Shown here: positions 1-8,200 of the stretch, piece after piece | Numbering within the stretch: position 1 is the first letter of the stretch | Layout of the letters: every line of letters begins with the position of its first letter | Origin: Ignavibacteria bacterium | GTDB taxonomy: Bacteria > Bacteroidota > Ignavibacteria > Tepidaquicellales > Tepidaquicellaceae | Direction of reading: 5' to 3' | Length of the DNA stretch: 64,000 nucleotides | Assembly: GCA_019187405.1 (NCBI GenBank) | Contig: JABAQZ010000006.1 | Coordinates: forward strand, 172,445-236,444 | The notes under the pieces: model-generated | The model's input: only the letters and a program-made list of their open reading frames with translations | What the model was told of the DNA's origin: nothing | Databases searched by the model: none | Made by a program: the position numbers and the translations under genes

Positions 1-639
<639 letters not shown>

Positions 640-675
640 TTTTTGTGTTTAATTGGACAATGAAATTCTTAATCA

Positions 676-1443
676 CTATTTCACAGTGTAACCACCGTCA
701 GGCGTTACTACCTGACCAACCATAAAGCCTGCACCTTCACTACATAACCAAAGCACAGCACTTGCAATTTCTGCTGCCTTGCCCATCCGAGCCAGTGGAA
801 TAGCACTAATGATTGCAGCCATGTGTTCCGGTCTGTCCGCTACTGCATTGGAAACCATAGGTGTTTCGGTTGTGCCAGGGCAAATACAATTGATGCGAAT
901 GCCTTTGCTGGCGTATTCCAATGCGCTTGCTTTTGTTAACCCAACCACACCATGTTTAGCTGCTGTATATGCACCCAAATTTGCTGTGCCTACTAATCCG
1001 CTTTGAGAAGAACAATTAACGATAGCCCCGCTTCCTTGTTTTCGCATCTGCTGCAATTCGTATTTCATACATAGCCAGATACCTTTGAGGTTAACAGCAA
1101 TGGCTTTATCAAAATCTTCTGAAAGTGCATCAGCAGTTTCAACCACAGGAACATGCATACCTGCGTTATTGTAGGCATAATCCAATCTTCCGAAAGCTGC
1201 TACGGTTTGTGCCACCATATTGGCAACGTCTGTTTCATTTGTAACATCACAACGGATGGCTATTGCTTCGCAACCGGCTTCTTTAAATTCTTTTGTTGCT
1301 TCCTTAACTGCACTTTCATTATAATCAGCCAATGCCACGGAAGCACCTTCTTTGGCAAATGCTTTTGCAGTGGCAAGTCCGATTCCTGAACCAGCACCTG
1401 TGACGAGAGCAACTTTATTTTTAAAATCATTTACCATATTCAT
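676..1443 (-). CDS. Short-chain dehydrogenase/reductase (classical SDR)
   Basis: This 255-residue protein has the length and layout of a classical SDR oxidoreductase. The Rossmann dinucleotide motif TGAGSGIG is at residues 15-22, the NNAG motif at 92-95, and the catalytic Ser-Tyr-Lys set at about S145/S146, Y159 and K163. The C-terminal 'PDGGYTVK' end is typical of glucose 1-dehydrogenase/3-oxoacyl reductase-like members. An Asp (D40) at the end of the second strand suggests NAD preference; this is an inference. It is a cytoplasmic enzyme of unknown substrate, sandwiched between a TMEM175 channel gene upstream and an aldo/keto reductase downstream. Confidence 0.9.
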   Translation of the reverse strand: MNMVNDFKNKVALVTGAGSGIGLATAKAFAKEGASVALADYNESAVKEATKEFKEAGCEAIAIRCDVTNETDVANMVAQTVAAFGRLDYAYNNAGMHVPVVETADALSEDFDKAIAVNLKGIWLCMKYELQQMRKQGSGAIVNCSSQSGLVGTANLGAYTAAKHGVVGLTKASALEYASKGIRINCICPGTTETPMVSNAVADRPEHMAAIISAIPLARMGKAAEIASAVLWLCSEGAGFMVGQVVTPDGGYTVK

Positions 1444-1486
1444 TTATTTTATGTAAAACAAAAGGTAGAACATAAAGTTAGTTTCG

Positions 1487-2083
1487 CTATTTTGATGTTC
1501 GATCTTCACCAGTTTTATAACTTCCGATTCTGTGATTCGGAATGAACCACATCACAGCTTTCAATGCAATGAGCAGAAATGCTGTTTTGGGGAATCCAAT
1601 CAATGAAACAATTGCAGCAGAAGCGTTAACAGCCATTGATGTATAAATTATCTTATGTCCTTTGTATGCCTTATGAAAGGAAGAATCTGAGCTATGCAAA
1701 CTACGCAAACCATTTACTAAAATCAGGTAAGAAACATTTGCTATAAAAAGCACAGCAGCGTATATGGCAACCGGAATAGATGCGAAACTATTTTCTCCCA
1801 TTGATGCAGTTGCAAACGGAATGAGTGAATGGCAAAAAAGAGTTAGCATGTTTAACCAGAGAATTTTGTTATTGACTTTTGAAACAGTTTCAAATAAATG
1901 ATGGTGGCTGCTCCAATAAAGTCCTAACAAAACAAAACTTAAAGCATAGCTGATAAATATGGGATACACATCCAAATAGCTTTGCCACGTTGGATTGTGC
2001 GGAATTTTTAACTCCAAAACCATGATGGTAATGATGATGGCAATCACTCCGTCTGAAAACGCTTCAAGTCTGTTTTTATTCAT
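1487..2083 (-). CDS. TMEM175/DUF1211-family potassium channel-like membrane protein
   Basis: The protein has 198 residues and several hydrophobic helices. It opens with the family signature R-x3-FSD (R5, F9-D11) in the first helix, which lines the pore in prokaryotic TMEM175 K+ channels. Bacterial members have six helices and assemble as tetramers; the length here fits one repeat. It is the first gene on the minus strand after the attC-like array, and its start is 67 bp past the last recombination box. Whether it is a cassette gene or simply flanking DNA is unclear, because no attC site is seen after its stop. It ends 43 bp before the SDR start, so the two may share a transcript. Confidence 0.85.
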   Translation of the reverse strand: MNKNRLEAFSDGVIAIIITIMVLELKIPHNPTWQSYLDVYPIFISYALSFVLLGLYWSSHHHLFETVSKVNNKILWLNMLTLFCHSLIPFATASMGENSFASIPVAIYAAVLFIANVSYLILVNGLRSLHSSDSSFHKAYKGHKIIYTSMAVNASAAIVSLIGFPKTAFLLIALKAVMWFIPNHRIGSYKTGEDRTSK

Positions 2084-2149
2084 TGTCTATTTTGTTGTTT
2101 CATTATTGTTACTGTCACTTCAATGTTATCACTGTCTTCAAAGCATGAC

Positions 2150-2241
2150 GCACAACGTTCCGTGGCTTGGCGATGGCGGGCATTTATACACAACACTTCA
2201 ATTAACAAACGCCGCCCGCTATCGCTAAGCCGATGTTATGC
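2150..2241 (-). other. attC-like recombination site 1
   Basis: A 92-bp imperfect palindrome. On the minus strand it runs from R''-like GCATAAC to R'-like GTTGTGC. An 18-bp inner stem (ggcttggcgatggcgggc against gcccgctatcgctaagcc, two G-T wobbles) is separated from the outer boxes by short unpaired spacers, as in integron attC sites. The R' box (plus bases 2150-2156) differs from those of sites 2 and 3. That is expected if the bases after the G|TT crossover belong to the next DNA, here the TMEM175 side. Confidence 0.65.
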
Positions 2242-2379
2242 GTTCGTGCTGATGTCACACATGGTAAATTTAAAAAAATAAATAATTCTATAAGTCGGCA
2301 TTTCTATAAAAATCTGTTTCACAACTTTGCTCGTCAAATATTTTAAATAAAATGTGCCTGAAAAACTAATTATCAGCAT
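2236..2379 (-). CDS. Mini-cassette ORF, copy 1 (47 aa, unknown)
   Basis: An ATG lies 12 bp inside the cassette and the frame ends in TAA within the R'' box of the attC-like site, giving 47 residues beginning MLIISFSGTFYL. The arrangement (start just after the R' box, stop within R'') is that of a genuine cassette gene. The protein resembles nothing I recognise; it is basic and rich in Ile, Phe and Lys. The frame stays open upstream into the neighbouring attC-like site (62 codons from 2424), which I consider fortuitous. It may not be translated at all. Confidence 0.35.
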   Translation of the reverse strand: MLIISFSGTFYLKYLTSKVVKQIFIEMPTYRIIYFFKFTMCDISTNA

Positions 2380-2382
2380 GTC

Positions 2383-2474
2383 GCATAACGTTCCGTGGCT
2401 TGGCGATGGCGGGCATTTATACACAACACTTCAATTAACAAACGCCGCCCGCTATCGCTAAGCCGATGTTATGC
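2383..2474 (-). other. attC-like recombination site 2
   Basis: A 92-bp palindrome, identical in layout to site 1, with outer boxes GCATAAC and GTTATGC and the same 18-bp inner stem. The boxes fit the integron simple-site pattern RYYYAAC ... GTTRRRY with one deviation each. The stop codon of the small upstream ORF falls inside the R'' box. Confidence 0.65.
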
Positions 2475-2612
2475 GTTCGTGCTGTTGTCACACATGGTAA
2501 ATTTAAAAAAATAAATAATTCTATAAGTAGGCATTTCTATAAAAATCTGTTTCACAACTTTGCTCGTCAAATATTTTAAATAAAATGTGCCTGAAAAACT
2601 AATTATCAGCAT
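2469..2612 (-). CDS. Mini-cassette ORF, copy 2 (47 aa, unknown)
   Basis: This is the second copy of the 47-codon cassette ORF. It differs from the other two by one silent change (Pro codon CCG to CCT) and one Ile-to-Asn change near the C-terminus (MCDISTNA to MCDNSTNA). Start and stop sit in the same places relative to the recombination boxes. Function unknown. Confidence 0.35.
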   Translation of the reverse strand: MLIISFSGTFYLKYLTSKVVKQIFIEMPTYRIIYFFKFTMCDNSTNA

Positions 2613-2615
2613 GTC

Positions 2616-2707
2616 GCATAACGTTCCGTGGCTTGGCGATGGCGGGCATTTATACACAACACTTCAATTAACAAACGCCGCCCGCTATCGCTAAGCCGAT
2701 GTTATGC
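2616..2707 (-). other. attC-like recombination site 3
   Basis: A 92-bp palindrome, the third copy of the same site, 233 bp from site 2. Boxes and stem are the same as in site 2. The even spacing shows that whole cassettes, not just sites, are repeated. Confidence 0.65.
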
Positions 2708-2845
2708 GTTCGTGCTGATGTCACACATGGTAAATTTAAAAAAATAAATAATTCTATAAGTCGGCATTTCTATAAAAATCTGTTTCACAACTTTGCTCGT
2801 CAAATATTTTAAATAAAATGTGCCTGAAAAACTAATTATCAGCAT
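2702..2845 (-). CDS. Mini-cassette ORF, copy 3 (47 aa, unknown)
   Basis: The third copy of the 47-codon ORF, predicted to be identical in protein sequence to copy 1. It is the first mini-cassette downstream of the 2-kb cassette on the minus strand and could be read through from that cassette. No promoter or Shine-Dalgarno sequence is evident. Function unknown. Confidence 0.35.
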   Translation of the reverse strand: MLIISFSGTFYLKYLTSKVVKQIFIEMPTYRIIYFFKFTMCDISTNA

Positions 2846-2848
2846 GTC

Positions 2849-2978
2849 GCATAACGGTCGAGTGTAGCAGTAGTAAGGGATTGCGGGCTTCGTCCTTGTC
2901 CACCGACACAAATTTTTATGCGGGGCAGAATGCTTGATTTACCACTGAAACCCTTATTACTGCTACACTTTGTTAGCC
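2849..2978 (-). other. attC-like recombination site 4, longer and of different sequence
   Basis: A 130-bp palindrome. On the minus strand it starts with R'' GGCTAAC (2972-2978) and ends with R' GTTATGC (2849-2855). The inner stem is 19 bp (2861-2879 with 2951-2969, one wobble) around a 71-nt loop. The two outer boxes are not complementary to each other. However, R'' with its flank (GGTGGCTAAC) is exactly complementary to the start of the same cassette at 4845-4854 (GTTAGCCACC on the minus strand), as expected for a cassette inserted by crossover after the G of R'. Confidence 0.65.
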
Positions 2979-3569
2979 ACCGTTTATATTCATTATCAGC
3001 ATTATAGTTATTGTCAAGTTTATTATAAATGCGGTCAATGTTACTGCATAGATTATTTTTAACAGTTTTCCAAAATTACTTACTTTTCGGTCAATTGTCT
3101 TAAATGCTTCTTTTCTTTCTTTGTCGTAGTCAGGGATAAGTTCGCCATTTCTGAAACGATTTATAAACGAAGGAATAAAAGTCTGTTCGTTAGTTAGTTT
3201 TGGTTTTAGCTTAGTTTTAAGGTCAAAAAGCAATTCAAGCTTATGTGTATGCAAGTTTGCCAAAAATGATTTCTTTTGCTTTTCATAGTTTGTGTTCACG
3301 ATTTTATATGCAATCAGCATTATTACTGAAAAAGCAAAGATTATTTTCTCCGCTAAAAACAATTCTTCTTTCAAACATAGAGTTGTTATTGACTTATAAT
3401 TTTGTATGCAAATACCGACAAAAAGAGTTGTCAATGCAAGTATCCAATTCAATGTATTAGATTTTTCTGTAGAAATTTTGCTATCAATTTCTTCTGTCTT
3501 TTCTAACTTTTGAAAAGCACTCTCTACCAATAATTTTAAATCAATGTCTGATAATTCTTTTTCTATCAT
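2973..3569 (-). CDS. Cassette-borne small membrane protein, unknown family
   Basis: This 198-residue protein starts at an ATG that overlaps the stop of the preceding gene (ATGA at 3566-3569), a sign of translational coupling. A frame extension to 3608 exists but is disfavoured because it lies inside the upstream gene. It has an acidic N-terminal helix region, hydrophobic segments near 'WILALTTLFVGICI' and 'IIFAFSVIMLIAY', a long charged middle (about residues 90-160), and a long C-terminal hydrophobic segment. Its stop codon is inside the R'' box of attC-like site 4, as in many integron cassettes. I do not recognise the family. The layout (two close helices, cytosolic or periplasmic middle, terminal helix) would fit a membrane effector or transporter accessory, but this is a guess. 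Confidence 0.7.
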   Translation of the reverse strand: MIEKELSDIDLKLLVESAFQKLEKTEEIDSKISTEKSNTLNWILALTTLFVGICIQNYKSITTLCLKEELFLAEKIIFAFSVIMLIAYKIVNTNYEKQKKSFLANLHTHKLELLFDLKTKLKPKLTNEQTFIPSFINRFRNGELIPDYDKERKEAFKTIDRKVSNFGKLLKIIYAVTLTAFIINLTITIMLIMNINGG

Positions 3570-4825
3570 AATAATAATCCCAATAGTAATAAACCCAATA
3601 GAAGCCAACCTGAACCTACTTTTGTAGTTTTCTTTTCAAGTTCAGTATTAACAAATTCTTTGCCTGCAATATTACCAACTTCATATTGCACAATATATTT
3701 CCCGTTTGGCTCACTTTTCAATTTTTCCTTTAATTTAATTTGAATGTCTTCGTCAGGCGGAAAAGATTTAAATTCGACTTCACCTGATTTTATTTTCACA
3801 ATCGTTACGCCCTTTGCATAGTCAACTTTTATATTCGGAAAAGTGGCTTCAGTCATTACTTCGTAACCTTGAATTTTAATTGTTGGGATTTTGACTGAAA
3901 TCGAATTGAATAGACTGCAAGAATTATCTGTGCCTGAAACGAGTTTTATTTCCTTGTTTTGTCGGACATCGTATGAACCTGCATCAATTACAGAACCATA
4001 ATCTACACTTTCTCGGCTGTGGTCTTCAAGTTTGTAATATGCTGTATAAGTATTAGTAAAACGATACTTTTTCTCATTACCGTTTGCAAGGTCTGTATAT
4101 GAGGGAATGTTACTGGAATGATAATAACTTGAAGATTTTTGAAAATAATCCGCAATATCACTTTTGATTTCGCTGAAAGTTTGATTGTATAAGGAAATGT
4201 TGTTTTCCTTTAAATCATATGTTTTTGATTTTATTTCTCTTTCTTTTTGTTTTCGTTCTTCTTCTTCTTTAATTCTTTTTTCTTCTGCGTCCTGCTCTGC
4301 CTTTAGTTTATTAGAAATTTTTGTTTGTATGTCGGCTGGTAACTCATCTGGTTCTGTTTTTCTCCATTCTACTGTTGCATAACCATTATTGGCAAGATAA
4401 ATTTTGGAATAATGCTTATAGTCGTCAGAGAAATAGAACTTACCGCTTTTGTATTCTCCATAATTATTTTCATAAAACTCGGTTAATTGCTCAGTTGAAA
4501 CATCTTCGTACTGTGTCAACACATATGCAAGTTGACCATATTCCATTATATAATGCTTACAAAAGCTTGCTGAAACTCTAAAGTCAATTAGATATTGGTT
4601 TGAATAACACTGTATAACATCTGTGATTAGTCCATTGTTATATTTCACGTCCCAAGTAACATTATTACCTTTAGAATTACCGTAACTGTCAAAACCAGTT
4701 CTCTGCTGTGTTGACCATTGAATTAGTTGCTTAATTTCTTTAGCATCTTGTCCTATTTCAATTGTCTGCGATTTTAATTGACCGAAGCCTAATACTAAAA
4801 CTGTTAAAAATAATAGTCTGTTCAT
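3566..4825 (-). CDS. Cassette-borne secreted, C-terminally membrane-anchored protein, unknown family
   Basis: The protein has 419 residues. A signal peptide (about residues 1-19, ending LKSQ) is followed by a globular region with paired Cys (about 73 and 89). A highly charged Glu/Lys/Arg-rich segment at about 175-205 is likely coiled coil. A second mixed domain follows, then a C-terminal hydrophobic anchor made almost only of Gly, Leu and Trp (GSGWLLLGLLLLGLLL). It is the first gene of the 2-kb cassette: the recombination box ends 22 bp upstream of its start. It is coupled to the 198-residue membrane protein by an ATGA overlap. No known family is recognised. A two-gene cassette of this size is unusual. 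Confidence 0.75.
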   Translation of the reverse strand: MNRLLFLTVLVLGFGQLKSQTIEIGQDAKEIKQLIQWSTQQRTGFDSYGNSKGNNVTWDVKYNNGLITDVIQCYSNQYLIDFRVSASFCKHYIMEYGQLAYVLTQYEDVSTEQLTEFYENNYGEYKSGKFYFSDDYKHYSKIYLANNGYATVEWRKTEPDELPADIQTKISNKLKAEQDAEEKRIKEEEERKQKEREIKSKTYDLKENNISLYNQTFSEIKSDIADYFQKSSSYYHSSNIPSYTDLANGNEKKYRFTNTYTAYYKLEDHSRESVDYGSVIDAGSYDVRQNKEIKLVSGTDNSCSLFNSISVKIPTIKIQGYEVMTEATFPNIKVDYAKGVTIVKIKSGEVEFKSFPPDEDIQIKLKEKLKSEPNGKYIVQYEVGNIAGKEFVNTELEKKTTKVGSGWLLLGLLLLGLLL

Positions 4826-4844
4826 ATTTCTGTCTTTTTTAAAT

Positions 4845-4854
4845 GGTGGCTAAC
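4845..4854 (-). other. Upstream recombination box (R'-like) of the 2-kb cassette
   Basis: The minus-strand sequence GTTAGCCACC matches the G|TTRRRY simple site and is the exact complement of the R'' flank of attC-like site 4. No partner hairpin was found above it in 4855-4970, so this may be the junction with an attI site or the edge of an old insertion. No integrase gene is seen nearby. Confidence 0.5.
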
Positions 4855-5161
4855 ATTTAAATATACGCAATTCACTTTCTACATTATACGCAAATACAAC
4901 AGTATTCTCGCGAATTCCCGCATATTTGTGCTATGTATATTTATTACTTTCCAAACAGCAAATGTATCTTGTTTATGTGCTCCTTGCTTTCATGAGTGTA
5001 TATCGCATTCGCTTATTTTTCCAGTGGAGTCTGGATTTCACCGCCGGTGAAAAATCTTATTGTGTGACCCGTAATCCCATCAATACTTTAATTTTATCTT
5101 TGAGTTTGCTTGTGTTTTTAAGCTTTATCGCCTATTAAGAAATTATTTGTCTAAATAATTA
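4855..5161. other. Gene-free stretch between cassette array and FG-GAP gene
   Basis: About 300 bp with no convincing gene. A 70-codon frame at 4926-5138 on the plus strand is hydrophobic but lacks a plausible start signal or any familiar motif. A full attC or attI site was looked for and not found. The downstream end runs into the promoter of the FG-GAP gene. Confidence 0.5.
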
Positions 5162-5192
5162 TTGCATTTAAAATTCAGTATATTTAGTTTTG
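5162..5192 (+). promoter_or_regulatory. Bacteroidota-type promoter of the FG-GAP gene
   Basis: TTG at 5162-5164 and TAGTTTTG at 5185-5192 are 20 bp apart. They match the Bacteroidota housekeeping promoter (-33 TTG, -7 TAnnTTTG). The -7 box overlaps a TTG that could be read as a start at 5190, which argues for the ATG at 5214 as the real start. Confidence 0.4.
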
Positions 5193-5213
5193 CAAAAAAT
5201 TGAAAGGGAAAAT

Positions 5214-8200
5214 ATGAATTCAACGAAATTCAAAATCTTTATTATTTCTTCAATAATTCTGCTGGCTCGAGAAGATTTAAATACACATTTCTTACTTGCT
5301 CCGGATTTCCTGTCTAAAAATCAGATAGTTGCAGCACCTCATGATGATATTTATCATCAACTAAAAAACTCAGCTTCAGACTTTGGAAATAATCCGGAAA
5401 ATACGAATTGGTATTCAGATGCGATCGAGCAAATTAAAGCTAAAGAATACGAGATAACTTTTAATGAAGAAATAAAATCATTTCAATCACCCAATAGAGC
5501 AAACAATCTTAGGTTTACTTATTTTAAAAACGGTTTTACGGTATCACCCAGAATTACAAACATTCCTTTGTTTGATTTAAATGATAAGTTTATCGGTGAA
5601 AATGAAAAGAGATATAAGAAAATAGACGAATGGAAAATCTGCTTTACTTTAAAGAATGTAAGCAGAGCATCGTCTTCGGAAAATAATTCTCTTAATCCGG
5701 AAAATTCTTCCGGAGATGTGGTAGAATGGTTTGATTTATCCGGAGAAAAAATCTTCACAGACAGAAATAAAGCTTATATAGAAAATGATAAATTAAGGAT
5801 TAATTATTTAAACAATGAAGAGGGAATGAGACAAGATTTTATTATTAAAGAGAAACCGAAGGGAAATGGAATTTTAAGAATTAATTTGTCTGTCGAAACT
5901 GAATTGAAAATGGTAACCGGCGGTGATGCGTTATGTTTTAAAGACAAATTTGGAAATGAAAAGATGAAATATAAATCACTTAAAGCTTGGGATGCAAAAG
6001 GAAAAGATGTAAGAGCATATTTTGAATGTGCAAATATTTACGGCAAATTTTTTAAAGGAAATAAAAAAAATTTTTCCATAGCTGTAAATGATAATGAAGC
6101 TGTCTACCCTTTAACAATTGATCCCCTTTCTACTGTTGCCAACTGGACTTCTGAAATAAATCAGGCAAATGCAAGTTTCGGAATTAACGTATCAACTGCC
6201 GGAGATGTTAACGGAGATGGTTACAGCGAAGTAATAATCGGAGCAAATACATTTGACGGTGGACAATTTCTCGAAGGTGCAGTGTTTGTGTATAACGGCG
6301 CTGCTTCCGGTCCTTCTGCATCCCCCGACTGGACAGCCGAAAGCAATCAGGCTTTTGCGGAATTCGGAAACGACTGCGGAACAGCCGGAGATGTTAACGG
6401 GGATGGATACAGTGATGTATTAGCAGGCTCATACAGGTATGATAACGGCCAGACTGATGAAGGAGCCGCTTTTATCTGGTATGGCTCGGCTGCAGGACTT
6501 GGAGCAAACGGAAATCCGTCGAACGCAGACTGGACAGCCGAAAGCAATCAGGCAGGAGCATTATTCGGAATCAGCGTTTCAACTGCCGGAAATGTAAATT
6601 ATCATACGGGACAGTATATTGAATACAGTGATGTTTTGATCGGAGCATATCTTTATGATTCTTCTCCTTTTACAGATTGCGGAGCAGCATTTTTATGGTA
6701 CGGTTCGGCCTCAGGTCCCATTCCAAATGGAACCCCTTCCAATGCAAATTGGAACATTGTCGGTACACAAAACAATGAAGGACTTGGCAGTTCGGTAAGC
6801 CTTGCAGGAGATGTTGACAGCGATGGACGCGGAGATTTTATAATCGGGTCTTATAATTACACAAATACTTTCCAGAGTGAAGGAAAGGCAATGATATTCA
6901 GAGGAATTTATTTCGGACAAACACAACCTTCTTTATTCTGGACAGGATACGGTGGAAGCGCTAATGCAAATTTCGGAGTGAGCGTTTCTCTCGCTGGAGA
7001 TATCAACTGTGATTTATACAGTGATGTAATTGTAGGAGCTTATCATTTCACCAACGGCGAATTCAATGAAGGTAAAATTTCATTGTTCAAAGGTAATCCC
7101 GGTTCATTCGGCGGAATGTCACAGACGCCAAGCTGGTCTGTAGAAGGAGGACAAGCCGATGCTGCACTGGGTATTTCGGTTTCTACGGCAGGTGATGTTA
7201 ACGGCGATGGATATGCAGATGTTATCGCAGGAGCTTATTTGTATAACAACACATTAACTGATGAAGGCAGAGCGTATATTTATTTTGGCAACAGTACAAC
7301 AGCGGGATTATCTCTCTCACCCAACTGGATTGTTGACGGAGGACAGGTAAATGCACAATTCGGCTACAGCGTTTCTACTGCAGGCGATGTTAACGGCGAC
7401 GGCATAAGCGATGTAATAACCGGTGCTCCTTATTATGACAACGGACAGACAGACGAAGGAAGGGCATTTGTGTTTCTCGGTTCTCCCGGAGGATTGTCTT
7501 TGACAAGCAGCTGGTCAAGAATCGGTGCGCCTTCAAATCAGATTAATACTGATTTCGGAAGTTGCGTTGCACTTGGAGGAGACATAAACGGTGATGGCTA
7601 TTCGGAAGCTCTGATAGGCGCACCTTATTACGATAATGGAACAAACAAAACAGGAAGAGTATTTATTCTTGCGGGAAGTTCAACAGGATTTGCACCTTCT
7701 TCATTCGGAGTAAACTTTATACCGCCGTCGGGCAATTTTCAAACATTCGGATACAGCTTATCATCGGCAGGCGATATTAACGGCGATGGATACGGAGATG
7801 TAATTGTAGGAGCTCCTTATAATACAAATCCCGAAACCAGCGAAGGTAAAGTTTATGTTTATTACGGCTCATCTCTTTTAACAAACATCAGCATTTCATC
7901 ATGGACATTTGAAGAGAATCAGGCAAATTCATTTTTAGGGTGGAGTGTTGCTGCTGCAGGCGACGTTAACGGCGACGGATATTCAGATGTTCTTGCAGGA
8001 GCATACAGATATTCAAACGGCGAATCAGATGAAGGCAGAGTGTATTTATTTATGGGATCTGCTTCGGGTTTATCTGCTTCACCAAGCTGGACCGGAGAGA
8101 GCAATACAGCTTTTGCACAATACGGAACCAGCGTTTCCGGAGCGGGCGATGTAAACGGCGACGGCTATAATGATGTATTAATCGGTGCGCCGAATTTCGA

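Larger units (their letters stand above)
2156..2854 (-). repeat. Three tandem near-identical 233-bp cassette units
   Basis: The units are 2156-2388, 2389-2621 and 2622-2854, each bounded at the G|TT position of an attC-like box. Between the sites, the middle unit differs from the others at only two positions: a/t in 'gctg(a/t)tgtc' and c/a in 'agt(c/a)ggc'. Each unit holds about 141 bp of unique sequence plus one 92-bp attC-like site. The near identity implies recent duplication or repeated capture of one cassette. Confidence 0.8.

Noticed and set aside
2236-2911. Longer 62- and 69-codon versions of the mini-cassette ORF
   Set aside because: They start inside the attC-like hairpins. The 47-codon version that begins just after the crossover point is the better cassette gene.
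2150-2978. CRISPR array
   Set aside because: There are only three 233-bp units with palindromic sites, no short regular repeats with varied spacers, and no cas genes nearby.
2150-2978. Insertion sequence or MITE tandem
   Set aside because: No transposase, no terminal target duplications. Unit borders and the stop-codon-in-box pattern fit integron cassettes better.
4926-5138. A 70-codon hydrophobic frame on the plus strand, briefly considered as a GIY-YIG remnant or small membrane protein
   Set aside because: The first residues vaguely recall GIY-YIG starts, but no catalytic residues follow, and there is no start signal or conserved neighbour.
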